Assembly (NCBI GenBank): GCA_050084515.1
Contig: CM114274.1
Location: 18,104,001-18,168,000 of the forward strand
Reading direction: 5' to 3'
DNA length: 64,000 nt
Origin: Blasia pusilla
Lineage: Eukaryota > Marchantiophyta > Marchantiopsida > Blasiales
In this document: positions 1 through 10,558 of the stretch, one piece after another
Position numbering within the stretch: position 1 is the stretch's first letter
Layout: the number at the start of each line of letters is the position of its first letter
Program-made: the position numbers and the translations under genes
Notes under the pieces: model-generated
Databases searched by the model: none
Told to the model about the DNA's origin: nothing
What the model saw: only the letters and a program-made list of their open reading frames with translations

Positions 1-735
1 ACCTGCCCACACCATTCACTCGAGCGGGTCGTTCTCGCAAGGTGAAAGATTTTGTTACGGAGATGGAATACTACTTCGAGGCGCAAAGGGCAGCGGAGCG
101 GGATAAGGTGGCAGTGGCAGTCACCTTCCTTAACGATCATTCACTACAATTGTGGACAGTGCAGCAAGAAGAACATGTGACCAGTGGTTCACCTCTAAGT
201 TGGGAGGAGTTCAAGATGTTGATTGGTGACCGATTCACCCCGGAGTATCAAGAGATCCGCGATAGGATAAAGCTCCTACGACTACGGCACACTGGGTCCC
301 TTAGCGCTTATGTGAGGGAGTTGAACTCCATTCCTAAGATAGATGAGGCATCTTAGATAGAAATCTTCATCGATGGACTCAAATTGAGTGCGGAGAAGGC
401 CCTATACAAAATGTCGGAGTTGCTAAACACCTGCGTGGAGCTTTTGAGGCTGGCTGAGCGGATTGGGGACTATGAGGTCCAAACACCAAGGCCCTTTGAG
501 ATGGAAAGTTTTTCCAAGAGTTGAAAAAAAAAAAGGGGCACCCAAGAGAATCTCGAGTGGGGTTGAGCGGGACCAAGGAGAGTCTCTCAACCCTGTGGCA
601 AAGCGACAGGAATGCCATGCTAAGCTGATGGGAACGCAGCATCCAAAGTCAGTAAACGGCAAGGTGGTATGCTACAATTATGGTGAACCTAGGCACGTGG
701 CAAAGGGATGCTCCAAACCAAAGATTAGTAATGGG
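1..735 (+). pseudogene. gag remnant with degenerate CCHC zinc knuckle
   Basis: The frame from about 42 to 353 matches the retrotransposon gag (capsid) domain: hydrophobic and charged helices with a W-x-x-F core (SWEEFKMLIGDRF) and a following region of the type LRHTGSLSAYVREL. It ends at a TAG near 354. The nucleocapsid part reappears in another frame at about 661-720, where a CCHC knuckle reads C-Y-N-Y-G-E-P-R-H-V-A-K-G-C. The second cysteine is a tyrosine, so the zinc site is broken. The true start lies upstream of the window. Recognition of gag is by fold pattern and by position before protease. Confidence 0.7.
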
Positions 736-844
736 AGTATGATTGCGTTAGCTACTAAGCACTTGTTGGCGAGAGGTCTGGAGACCTCCCTTCAAGTCAC
801 CAAGAGGACGCCCAACTTGGTGTACCTAAGATCCAAGATTTTTT

Positions 845-1354
845 TATCGCGATGTGATGTTGCTCGTGGATACAGGTGCTTCACACTCTTTCCTAAGCCC
901 GAGAATCGTGAAGGAGTTGGGTTTGTCAACCTCTAAGGCAGACGAGCCCATTCGAGTAGGCTTTGCCTGAGGCAAGTCTCATCGAACTTTCGAGTTGGTG
1001 TTGGATTTTACGATAGGATGCGGAGTATTCGAGTTGAAGGAGAATTTCACAATGTGCGAGATGGATGGCATTGACAGAGTCTTGGGGAACACATTCTTGG
1101 ATGCGTATGAGGTGGAGTTGAGACAAAGGCCATTGAGGTTGAGCGTCTTAGTGAAAGGCAAACGGTTGCAGGTGAGATTGGTTCGCGAAATTCTTGTGAG
1201 AAAGGAGTTGGTGAATGCCATTACGAGGAGGAGTTTGACCAAGTTGGAGGGTGGGTTCCTTTGCTTAATGAGACAAGTGGAGGATATCACAAGTGAGAAG
1301 CCCAGAGATCAAACGCAACTTCAAGAGGAATCTCAGGGCTGCTACAGAGAGTAG
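845..1354 (+). pseudogene. Retroviral-type aspartic protease remnant
   Basis: The frame carries the aspartic protease catalytic motif D-T-G-A-S at 869-883, preceded by a hydrophobic strand (VMLLV) and followed by HSFLSPRIVKELGL, the usual gypsy protease layout. After a TGA at about 967 the same frame continues with a second half (FTMCEMDGIDRVLGNTFLDAY) that fits the C-terminal part of gypsy protease and the protease-RT linker. The stop inside the domain and the frameshift before RT make it non-functional. Confidence 0.7.
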
Positions 1355-1476
1355 TCAAGGAGTTCGGTGATATCTTGACAAATGAGCTTCTGAACGAGTT
1401 GCCACCTAATAGGGTAGTCAATCATAAGATAGAGGTCATTCCCAAATCTTAACCACCTTCCAAGGCACCATACAGA

Positions 1477-2173
1477 TTGAATCAAGAGGAGCTTGCTGAG
1501 TTGAAAAAGCAGTTAAGTGAGCTTTTAGAGAAGGGCTACATTAGAACCAGAAAGTCACCATATGGAGCGCCTGTTCTCTTTGTGAAGAAGAAGGATGGAA
1601 AGATGAGACCCAGTGTGGATTACCGTATGTTGAATAAGGTGAAAATGAGAAACAATTATCCTCTTACGAGGATCGATGACATCTTCGATAGACTATCAGG
1701 GCCAAAGTACTTCAGTAGGATTGACTTGAAGTCACGATATTACCAGATTTGGATTGCCGAAGCGAATGTGGAAAAGACTGCATGTAGAACGAGATATGGA
1801 TCATTCAAGTTTGTGGTGATGCCCTTCAATCTATGTAATGCGCCTCCAACGTTCATCACATTGATGAACTCCATTTTCCACAAGGAGAAGGATGATTACG
1901 TATGTGATCATCTACATAGATTATATACTCATCTATTTGAAGTCACTAGAGGAGCACACTCGACACTTGAGAGCGTTGTTGTCGAAACTAAGGGCGAACA
2001 AGTTGTACGCAAATATGGAAAAGATTGAGTTCCGGTTGCACAAGATCAAGTTCTTGGGTCATGTGGTTAGTGAAGATGGAGTTAGTCTAGATATGGACAA
2101 GGTGAAAGCCATCGCCGAGTGGAAAACACCTTCCATAGTGAAGGGAATGAGGAGATTTATCGGAGCGGTGTAG
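1477..2173 (+). pseudogene. Reverse transcriptase remnant with mutated YxDD box
   Basis: Typical gypsy RT blocks are visible in order: [57 protein letters not shown] and [10 protein letters not shown]. The palm motif follows after a frameshift near 1,890. Instead of Y-x-D-D the polymerase box reads Y-I-D-Y (1,913-1,924), so the second metal-binding aspartate is lost. The thumb region follows (FLGHVVSEDGVSLDMDKVKAI) and ends at a stop at about 2,171. This domain is dead both by frame and by active site. Confidence 0.85.
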
Positions 2174-2314
2174 TTCTACCAAACCTAGGTGAGGAAGTTT
2201 TTAGGGATTGTAAGACCTCTCACATATTGGACCGCAAAGTATGCTAACACGACTTGGACCCAAGAAGTGAATGACGCATTCAATTGAGTCAAGGAGATCC
2301 TATCGTAGGAGCCT

Positions 2315-2824
2315 GTGCTTAAGCTATCGGAGTTCGACAAGCCATTTGAGGTGCATACTGATGCTAGTGATTTCGCGATTGCAAGAATTTTGGTACATGA
2401 AGGAAGACCTGTAGCGTACAAGAGCAAGAAGCTCAACGACACCGAGAGGAGGTGGCCCACTCATGAGAAAGAGTTGTTCACGGTGGTCCATTTCTTGAGG
2501 TAGTGGCGTCACTATTTGGGACTTCACATGACTCGAGTGTTCACCGATAACGTATCACTCAAGTATTTTGAGACCCAAGATTGAGTGACATTGAAACAAT
2601 TACGATGGCATGATACCTTACCGTTGATGAATGTGGAACTGATCCACAAGCTAGGGAAGGATAATGTCATTCCATATGCGTTGAGTTGCAAGGATGAGGA
2701 CATGCCATCGACAACACAGGTCTTGAGAGCAATATTCCCTAAGGAAATAGATCTGGAAAGAAGGATTCGTGAGGGATACATGAAAGACACCCAATCGAGT
2801 GTATACCTAAGGAAGTTGAAGTAG
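2315..2824 (+). pseudogene. RNase H domain remnant
   Basis: The sequence FDKPFEVHTDASDFAI contains the first catalytic aspartate of gypsy RNase H, followed by VAYKSKKLNDTERR and HEKELFTVVHFLR. A TAG interrupts the frame at about 2,501, after which WRHYLGLHMTRVFTDN continues with the TDN aspartate. A second stop lies near 2,582, followed by the tether region (KLGKDNVIPYALSCK), a degraded form of the usual NxVADALSR motif. Confidence 0.75.
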
Positions 2825-2833
2825 GGAAAGAAG

Positions 2834-3726
2834 GTGGCCAATATAAGTTTGAGGCACGGTTTGCTAAGGTTCAAGAAAAGTAGGATCTATGTGGGTGAAG
2901 ACATACTGCAAATCAAGGCGTTAGTGGAATGTCATGATGGACCCTTGTCAAGACATAAAGGGGAGAAATCCATGATGGCTGTTCTGGCTAAGAGGTTCTT
3001 CTGGCCCAACATGAAAGAGGATGTTGCTCAATATGTGATGATCTGTGTGACCTGCCAAGCAAACAAAGTTTCTAATGCGAAGAAATAAGGCTTGCTACAC
3101 CCTTTTCTGATTCCGGACGGACCCTTGCAGAGTGTGAGTATGGACTTCATAACGAGTCTTCTAGAGTCTGAGGGATACAACGCTATACTTATGATAGTTG
3201 ATTGGTTTAGTAAGTTGGGGAGATTCATGCCAACGGTGGATTCAACGATGGCCTATACGACTTCTCAACTCTCCCTCGATAGTTGGTGGCGTGCGCACTG
3301 GTTGTCGAGGAGTGTTGTTTCAAATCAGGATCCAAAGTTTACAAGTGCTTTTTGAAAACACTTTTTCATGAGGTTCAAGACCAAGCTGAGTTTCAACACG
3401 GCCTTCCATCCGCACACGGATGGGCAGACGGAAAAGGTAAACTCCCTTGTGAACCAATACTTAAGGAATTACGTGAGCGCGGACCAGCAAGATTGGGCGA
3501 AGTGGTTGAGTATGGCAAAGTTTTGCTACAACTTAGCCAAGCATTCTGCAACTGGAGAATCTTTGTTTCTCCTGGCTCATGGACGTGAGCTAGAAGGGCC
3601 TCCTGACATGGCCCTTTCAAAGGGCACTATATCAACACACACCGAAAAAGCGTCGGCAGAAGGTTTGTTAGCGGAGATGCGAGAATGGGAGGAGCGAGCA
3701 AGGAGAAACTTGCAAAGGCTCAACTG
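2834..3726 (+). pseudogene. Integrase remnant (HHCC and DDE core)
   Basis: The zinc-binding part shows C-H-D-G-P-L-S-R-H, RFFWPNMKEDV and C-V-T-C-Q-A-N-K. The catalytic core follows with VSMDFITSL (first Asp), VVSNQDPKFTSAF (second Asp) and AFHPHTDGQTEKVNSLV (Glu). Stops at about 3,088 and 3,352 break the reading frame between these blocks. The D,D,E residues themselves are retained, in contrast to the RT active site. Confidence 0.8.
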
Positions 3727-4212
3727 AGGTACGTGAAGCATGCTAACAAGAGCACGCACCAAGTGAGATTCTCAGTTGGAGAACAAGTGTGGTTGAGTGT
3801 GAAGAATCTGACTCTTCCGGAGGAGTTCTCCACGAAGCTATCTGCTAGGTATGTTGGATTGTATGTGATTAAGGCAAACCCATTTGAAGACGTGTATACA
3901 TTGGAGCTGCCAAAAGAGTTCAGGATATATCCAACTTTCCATGTGTCATTGTTGAAGAAGTATCTTCTGGATAATGAGTGTCCCAAGCAAAAAGAGGCGT
4001 TGAGATCGCAGCCGATAATCGTGAATGAAGAACCGGAGTTCGAGGTGGAGACCATCTTGCATTTGAGGCGTAGGGCCAACAAGTATGAGTACTTGGTCAA
4101 GTGGAAGGGCTACCATGTGAAAGAGGCAACTTGGATTTCGGAGGCAGACCTGGAATACGCTCAAGAGGTGTTGCAAGACTTCAAACGGTTGCAAGGGAAG
4201 CACATGCATTAG
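3727..4212 (+). pseudogene. Integrase C-terminus with chromodomain
   Basis: After a frameshift near 3.7 kb, the frame gives the integrase GPY/F-like region (FSTKLSARYVGLYVI, FHVSLLKKY) and then a chromodomain: FEVETILHLRRR, YEYLVKWKGY and EATWISEADL, ending at a TAG at 4,210-4,212. In chromoviruses this module targets insertion to marked chromatin. It is the best-preserved part of the element, and its presence separates this family from Tat/Athila-type plant gypsy elements. Confidence 0.8.
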
Positions 4213-5222
4213 TACACAGAGTAGCTAGGGATATGACTTGCGACCATAGGAAGCTTGGGCCAAAGGCCATTGTAACTTGAGCACACTAATGTTGCAATAA
4301 AGGAATGCATGAATTTGGAGACTCGATGCTTATGTTATTTGCAATTTTTCTTAAGTAGTGCATGGCAATGAGTGGTTCCTCATATGCTTAGGATGTAAGT
4401 TAAGAGGATAGACAAGGAGTATTTCAAGCAAGAGATTTTTTTGGATAAGTACCTAGAATAGGACGAAGTGTTGGGTAACTAACACTTGGGCTCGCCTTAA
4501 CGTCGGCCGGGCGGATCACTTTGTCTTGGGGCTTGGGTTGATCTTACTTGTGAGTGCATGAGTGGACTTAGTGACGCGACTAAGGGCACGGAATGGATGG
4601 GGAGTTTTGGCGTTGGGATTCGAAACCCAAACCAAGTCCAATAGAGTGGATCTTGGAGATCCCTATTGGATTCAAACTCGCGACTCATATTTTTGAGTCT
4701 CGGTTGGGGACTCATGCGAGGTCCATTGGACAGTTGGGACTACTAGGCGCGCAAACGTCGTTTTAGGTGCCTGGACTAACCAGAAAGTCTCTCCCAAGTC
4801 TTGGAAGACTTGCCCGTATTGGGAACCTAGAAATGAGGGAAGGTTGAGCTTGATGAGATGTCGAGTCAAGGACACGGTGGGTTGGAAGGCCGCTTCATCC
4901 AGGCCAGACTAACATGAGTGTGTTGGCGATAAGAGGAGGTTGGCTATAAGAGCGGGTCCTACTAAACGTATGCTTCCGCAGCCCTAAGATTGACGTTCGA
5001 GTAGGCCAAAGAGAGAGAGAGAGTTCACCTTGTGAGTGATTGTGTGAGAAATCTACTTGATTTATTGGAAATATTTTGGTACTTCTCGTCTCGTTGTATG
5101 GATTCCATGAGTAAGCATGGGATTGTGTGAGTTTGTATATGCATTCGGTGACAATGATATATGATATGTAGTGATATGTATGCATACGACACCCCAAAGC
5201 CAAGCATGCTGCTTTGCCTAAC
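4213..5222 (+). repeat. 3' untranslated region and probable 3' LTR of the chromovirus
   Basis: No coding potential follows the chromodomain stop. The stretch from about 4,560 to 5,010 is recognisably similar, at moderate identity, to the reverse complement of about 48,490-48,970, which suggests a dispersed LTR family. Shared landmarks are AAACCCAAACCAAGTCC-like sequence near 4,625 and AGCTTGATGAGATGTCGAGT near 4,851. A GA-dinucleotide run lies at about 5,010-5,022. The stretch ends at a CA at 5,222. Exact LTR borders and any polypurine tract were not resolved. Confidence 0.5.
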
Positions 5223-5999
5223 AGTAAGGGTCACCCTCCTAAATTAAGTAGAATATATCGTGGATGGTACACTCTACAAGTGGGACCAACCGAGAAAAAC
5301 ACTATATCTCGGTTTTCCATCAACACCATATCTTGTATCACCATGGCTTGCTCTATAGCTCGTTGAGATGGCATATCCACCAACATCATTGTTGCAAATT
5401 TCCATGATTGAGTGAGGGACATCTCAAGCACTTGCTCTGAGGGCATGTCCACCACCTCCTAACGAGAGGCAATTTCCTCTCCATGCCCACATCATGTGGC
5501 GGTCAGTCAGAATATCTCTATTGGTGCAATTCACATCGTTGACAATCCCATGGCGGAAAAAAAAAGAGTTTGGCTCATCCCGGTGGTCACCTCCAATAAT
5601 GTGGTTGACTGTGGTCCATCCGAGCCGACATAGAAGTCGTCTCTCCAACTCCTTGTGTTGTCGATGCACTTGCCTCACTTGTGGGCGCCATTGATCATCT
5701 AGGTACCATCGATGGAGTGTGAAGTACCTCTGATATCGTATAAGACTATAGAACCCTAGCTTTTCACCCATCAATCCCCTCTTATGGATCAATCTCAACC
5801 CTACCTCTCAATGGCTTGATCACTTTCGTAGAACCTTGAGTCATCACCACAAAAACCTCTATATGAGCCGCACTACTCATTAAACTCATGCCAGAGAAAT
5901 GCTCTCTCATATGCTAATAAGAAGTGGAGGCGTCACCCAAAGTAGGTGCTCTCGGGTTTGGCTTCATTTGTGGTTGTGCCATCGTCATGGCAACAAGCC

Positions 6000-7100
6000 T
6001 ATACTCCAAGTGATCGATGCGTGTGAGAAGCACTTCCTCCGGTGCATACGTTCTATCTCCTCTGGCAGGTGGTAGAACTCTACCACCATGACCAAAAAAT
6101 TATGTGCATCCATCAAGACAAACAATCCTCAGCCTACCTCAAGACATGCCTCTCTATCTCTAGTGTGACCATCTCAATGATAGGTAGTCATAGTGCGATT
6201 ATGATGGGGCCATCCTAGGTGGCTCTTGAGCAATCAAAGGTGCTCTCGGCCCTCCACCATGATGTGGGCAATCCCTGTGCCTATGGGAACCACCACACAT
6301 CCAACAAGACAATGCTAGTCCTTGTTGACCAACATATGTTGGTACAAGTTGCTACCTCATAGGCTCACAATATCTACCTTGTTCTTCACTAATCTTCACT
6401 CATGTTGAGGTCAATCTACTTAGACAACTCGAAGACCACTTGCAAGTGGGATTCGTTGTGTGAAACAACATCATATCTCGGATTCTCCTCCATAACTCTC
6501 TATCTAGAACCCCATACCAATACTATATTGAATGTGCCTCACTCACTCCATATAGAGCAATGACCAGTCACTGCATGCGCATGAATACCTCTCTCACACT
6601 CTCAACCGATCTTCGCTAAAAATCCTATAGACTCTTTAGCTTGTCAATTCGCATGCCCTAGTAGCTCCTTCCCAACTATTGGAAGAACTCCATTGTAGGA
6701 CTGAAATTGGGTGGTTCTCTAGCACAAGAAGTCTATGCCACCACATTGCCCTCAATGCCATCATCTCCACCTAGTCCATAGATTGATGACATAGGCTTAT
6801 CCCCTATCCTCTCACTATCCCATCATACGCCTCGCGACCACTAGTGGACACATATCTTAGAGCCTAATACATCCTCCAAGCATAGATATCTACCAAGTAT
6901 AAAGACCATAACTCTAGATAGTCATCCATCGGAGGAACCTCTAAGTGTTGGAACAAACCCTTCCATGCCATGAAAGGGTTGAACCATATAGGGGCTAGTA
7001 TGTCTTGGAAGTCGAAACAGTTGTCGAACTCATGGATGAAACCATCTAAGTCAATCGTGCATACCGCATCCAAAAAACAATGCATTCTTTAGTGGTTCAT
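6000..7100 (-). pseudogene. gag remnant of second gypsy family
   Basis: The clearest piece is 6,864-7,085: LDGFIHEFDNCFDF, FNPFMAWKGLFQHL and PPMDDYLELW. It aligns with the + strand sequence from about 63,700 to the window end. Farther downstream, at 6,268-6,306, the - strand reads C-W-M-C-G-G-S-H-R-H-R-D-C, a CCHC zinc knuckle that appears to have lost one residue. Stops between these blocks make it a pseudogene. Assignment to gag rests on the zinc knuckle and on position after the LTR and leader, not on a database match. Confidence 0.55.
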
Positions 7101-7480
7101 GTCATCCATCTCCGTCCATACGTGTTAGTAACTCCATCTATGATCTCGTCCTCAGACCCGTCATCTAGTTATGATGATCCTGCAATGGATGGGAGTCAAG
7201 ATATTTCCTCACTTGAAACCCCTCAATACCTCACTCCACTCCATGTAATTCCAGTGCTACTAGTTGAACTACCTCGTTCTTCCTAGAAGAACATTGTGAT
7301 GACAACCATGCCTCAAGTGCTCAAACACTCAGACTAATCTAGAGTCTCCCACACTCTTACTAGCTCACCTACACTAACGCTAATCTCGTGATAACACACC
7401 CGGCCTCACACAAACTTAAAAATTGGGCCCATCTTGAGCCTCATGAACTAGCTCACCTAAGCAATTGACACTCTCTTGGG

Positions 7481-8116
7481 TCATACGTACAACCCCTACT
7501 CAGGAAATTGCCTTATATCCACAAATGCGCTACACACACAATGAGTCTACACTTGTCACCATCACTACATCCATCTTGCCTAAGCTCTTCTCAATACCCA
7601 ACATCCTCATTGACCTGTGACAAGTGTGGGAAAAGGGACTTGAATGGGTAATCTGAACACGCACACCATCACTCTATTGCATAGTCAACACTAACTACTC
7701 CATGTGGTGGGGCATCCTACGCGGTGCGATGATCCTTCGAATAGCATGTTGACCCTCTTGTTAGCAAATGCAGACCTCTAAACCTCAATATGTCAGAGGT
7801 CTCATGTCAATGCATGAGAACTCTGCATTCGCTAACAAGAGGGTCAACATGTTGTTCGAGGGATCATCATGCCGCGTAGGATACCCCACCACATGGAGTA
7901 GTTAGTGTTGACTATCCAATAGAGTAATGGCGTGCGTGTTTAGATTACCCATTAAAGTCCCTTTTCCCACACTTGTCTCATATCAATGAAAGTGTCGGGT
8001 ATTGAGTAAAGCTTAGGCTAGATGGGTGTAGTGATGGAGACGAGTGTAGACTCATTGTGTGTGTAGCGCGTTTGTGGATATAAGGTGATTTCCCTAGTAG
8101 GGATCACATATATGAC
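7481..8116. repeat. Long inverted repeat (about 305-bp arms, 26-bp centre)
   Basis: The arm 7,481-7,785 is repeated in inverted orientation at 7,812-8,116 at roughly 90 percent identity by eye. Examples are the block around CATGTGGTGGGG (7,702) and its complement at about 7,890, and the block TGCGCTACACACACAATGAG (7,526) and its complement near 8,050. Only the left arm continues into the element in the order seen at 63.1-63.6 kb, so the right arm is the added, inverted copy. The left flank at 7,480 and right flank at 8,117 are unrelated to each other. Confidence 0.9.
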
Positions 8117-8499
8117 ATCGGCACATGTTTCTTCACCATTAACACTCTGTCGCGAACCCTTAATGCGGATCACCCATCTTGACCGTAGTCGGCAAAGTAC
8201 TATCAAATTTCGTTGCAAATTACAACTCTAAAAAGTCTGACCAACTCTCTAGCACAAGCCGGCTTATCCACCTAAGCACCTACCCTGGCCACCATGTCAA
8301 CCGCTCAACAACATAATGATTTCCCTACACTAGTCTGCTACCCATGAAAATTAATGAAAAATGAGCAACATTTCTGTGCACAACCTTCCAAACATAAAAA
8401 TGACAAAATGACATACATGTGATGTCCCTAGAGGCTTCTAAACTTTAGTACCCACGTGCACATACCAAATTCCCCCTTACTCCCTCGTATCCTTCTCAT

Positions 8500-8998
8500 G
8501 TAAAATTAGACTAAAAATAGCTCACACAACCAACTTCACTCTCGAATCTACATCGGCATGTTGAGCCACATCCATCCTATGCTATGAGGGAATCCGAATG
8601 CTAGCACTCTAGTTCCTACACACATAAGCAAGAAAGGTACTTTGAAGGCCTAACGTGAGGAGGATGGCTTGAGAAAGCCATCTCTCCTCACGTTAGGTTG
8701 GTTGTGTGAGCTACTTTTAGTCTAATTTATAGCCTTGGGAAGACCCAAAAGACTCTTTCCCCAAAAGTAGTCATCCTCATAGTAACTTGTGTGTACAAGT
8801 TATCGGATGACCCTCGACCCGGTCAACAGGTCACCTGGTTGACAAAGACCAGAATAGGGAAATCCCCAGAAATGAAGTTTTTGACGCAATGGACCTATCG
8901 TCGACCCCATTTAACACCTCATAATGAAGTTACATCCAAACAACCCGCTAACCCTCTATGTTGTCCACACAGTAGAACTCTACTTGTCGGCTAAATAA
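8500..8998 (-). repeat. LTR of second gypsy family with internal foldbacks
   Basis: The reverse complement aligns with 62,170-62,640: shared segments include the GATAGGTCC-TTG-GTCA block, a TATA-like box (here TTTATA on +, 8,726-8,731), AGATGGCTTTC followed by CAAGCC, and GGGTGCTAGC-like sequence. Relative to the other copy this LTR has gained an inverted copy of its own downstream part: arms of 32 bp at 8,503-8,534 and 8,697-8,728 with one mismatch, enclosing a second hairpin at 8,649-8,697 (13-bp outer stem). The LTR probably ends near 8,998, where AT-rich DNA begins. Confidence 0.65.
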
Positions 8999-9279
8999 GA
9001 TGTAACAAATTCCACAAATAATAGCAAATATGTAATAGTTTTAGTTAATCTGAATAAGATGTATTATGAAGATACTTGTGCGATACATGAGGTTAATAAT
9101 GAGTCATTTAAATTACCCATCCTTATCTTAATCGATCCTTTCTACCCCAAATAGACTCTCCCAAAAATTGCCTCTAAGCTAGCAAAGGACACATGTAAAG
9201 GTTAATGATCGAGCTAAAATTGACACTTGTGAACATAGAGGAATTTGAGAATCCAAAAGGCTTTATGCAATAATATACA
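8999..9279. other. AT-rich spacer with a second Helitron-like 3' terminus
   Basis: No gene is visible. On the - strand, CATGTATCGCACAAGTATCTTC (about 9,047-9,068) resembles the terminus of the adjacent Helitron-like copy at 9,280-9,306, suggesting nested or tandem Helitron ends about 240 bp apart. Confidence 0.35.
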
Positions 9280-10400
9280 TTAGTAAGATGCTCGTGCGAT
9301 GCACGCAAAATAAAAAAGGGTTTGAATAGTCCATGAAGGGACTAATGATACGACACACAAAATTTCTTGTTGCCCTTAGTATGTGAAACATTTTCTTACT
9401 GCCTAGTCATCACGTGTCAAATAGAGAGGTGTTTGTAAATCAAGAAGGCACTCTCCAAAAATAATCTAGATTATTTAATTGAGAGGACGTCTCAAATTTT
9501 AGTCCATGGTCAAAACCCCCAAGTCCACCCTTACCACACTAACAACTAAGCCGCATTCTAATTAACTACACTAATTAGCATTTGCTCACGAAAATAAATT
9601 TTCAAATAATTTTGAAATATTCTTCATTTCAAAATTTAAGTATAATTTTCATTGTCTTAAATCTTTAAAGAGTAAGAAATTTTCACTATTAAATTATTCT
9701 ACTTTAAATTTAAATTTAAATAATACCCAAATCCCCAAAATAATTCCATTCCTCCATAAAATTTTAAACAATGCTTAATTTTCCCCTTCCCCTCTTCCCA
9801 CCAAAATAACGTCCCCTAACCAAATTATAAGTTAATTTTGAAATCATTTCCCTTTTCAATTCAAATTCATTTTCCTTTCCCAAAATATCAAATGTGAATT
9901 ATTCTGATTATTTTTCAAATAATTTTATTTTTCATTCAAAAACTAAAATATAATTTATATTTTCTTAAATGTGAGAAGAGTAATAAAATTCCATTCTTCT
10001 AAATAATTCCACTCCTAAATTAAAATTTAAATGGTGCCTCACTCCCCTAAATAATCCCACCCTTCCATAAAATTTAATTAATATATACTCCTTCTCCATT
10101 GAAATTAATTTTCCCTTCCCATCAAATATGCATAAAGGAACAAAGAAAATATTTTTTTATCCTAATAATGTACACTTAGACTATCCATTATTAATTAAAT
10201 TATTAGTAAGCAAAAATAAATAAATTTATCCATTATTAATTTAATTATTAGTAAGCAAAAAATTCTTCTTCCACTCAAATTCCTTTTCTCTACCCATCTA
10301 ATCAAAATCAGGAATAAAATTCAAGTATGTTGCTGTATTGATTGTATAAAATAGTATGTATACAATAGTAATGCACGTATGATGGATTTTCTTTTAATTT
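9280..10400 (-). mobile_element. Non-autonomous Helitron-like element, copy A
   Basis: This AT-rich sequence has no coding capacity. Read on the - strand it contains, in order, ATTAGATGGGTAGAG, TTTGATGGGAAGGGAAAATT, ATGGAAGGGTGG, GGGAAAGGAAAATGAATTTG and TTTTGGTGGGAAGAG, and the same blocks occur in the same order in three other copies in this window. Its 3' end has the Helitron signature: a short hairpin (GTGCATCGCAC), a spacer, then CTAA at 9,283-9,280 followed by T. The 5' end is not sharply defined. A roughly 40-bp internal direct duplication lies at 10,176-10,265. Confidence 0.6.
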
Positions 10401-10558
10401 AATACTTTTAAATGGCACCCATCAACAATTGGAGAGCCTTAAGAAGACAAATGTCAAAAATACAAAATCTTAAATGGAGAGGTGTCAACACTTTGAGGAG
10501 GTTTCCCTTAATCCCATACTCTTTTAATTATATAGATAGATATCTACCTATAGGCGAC

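Larger units (their letters stand above)
1..5222 (+). mobile_element. Ty3/gypsy chromovirus, decayed, 5' end outside window
   Basis: A retrotransposon with the gypsy order gag, zinc knuckle, protease, reverse transcriptase, RNase H, integrase and chromodomain can be followed from the window edge to 4,212, with non-coding sequence and a probable 3' LTR beyond. The C-terminal chromodomain places it among the chromoviruses. It cannot be active: the protein frame shifts at least three times (around 1.36-1.47 kb, near 1.89 kb and near 3.7 kb), several in-frame stops occur (for example near 354, 967, 2171, 2501, 2582 and 3352), and key residues are lost in the zinc knuckle and the polymerase site. 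The 3' edge at 5,222 is set by a CA dinucleotide after the last sequence that resembles the LTR fragment near 48.5-49.0 kb, so that edge is uncertain. Confidence 0.85.
5223..8998 (-). mobile_element. 5' half of a second gypsy-type retroelement, rearranged
   Basis: Read on the - strand this is LTR (8,998 to about 8,500), leader, then gag (about 7,100 downward). The same order is found on the + strand at 61.7-64.0 kb with clear similarity in LTR, leader and gag, so the two are members of one family. The leader here has gained an inverted copy of itself (7,481-7,785 against 7,812-8,116), and the LTR contains a further inverted duplication. Below about 6.2 kb only scattered short frames remain and no pol domain was recognised, so the element is truncated or too decayed to read. 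The lower boundary is arbitrary. Confidence 0.7.

Noticed and set aside
5231-5798. Open - strand frames with a repeated VDMPS segment
   Set aside because: No retroelement or host domain could be recognised; similarity within the frame is too slight to call a gene.
8649-8697. microRNA precursor
   Set aside because: The hairpin lies inside an LTR with other inverted duplications, so rearrangement of the element explains it better.
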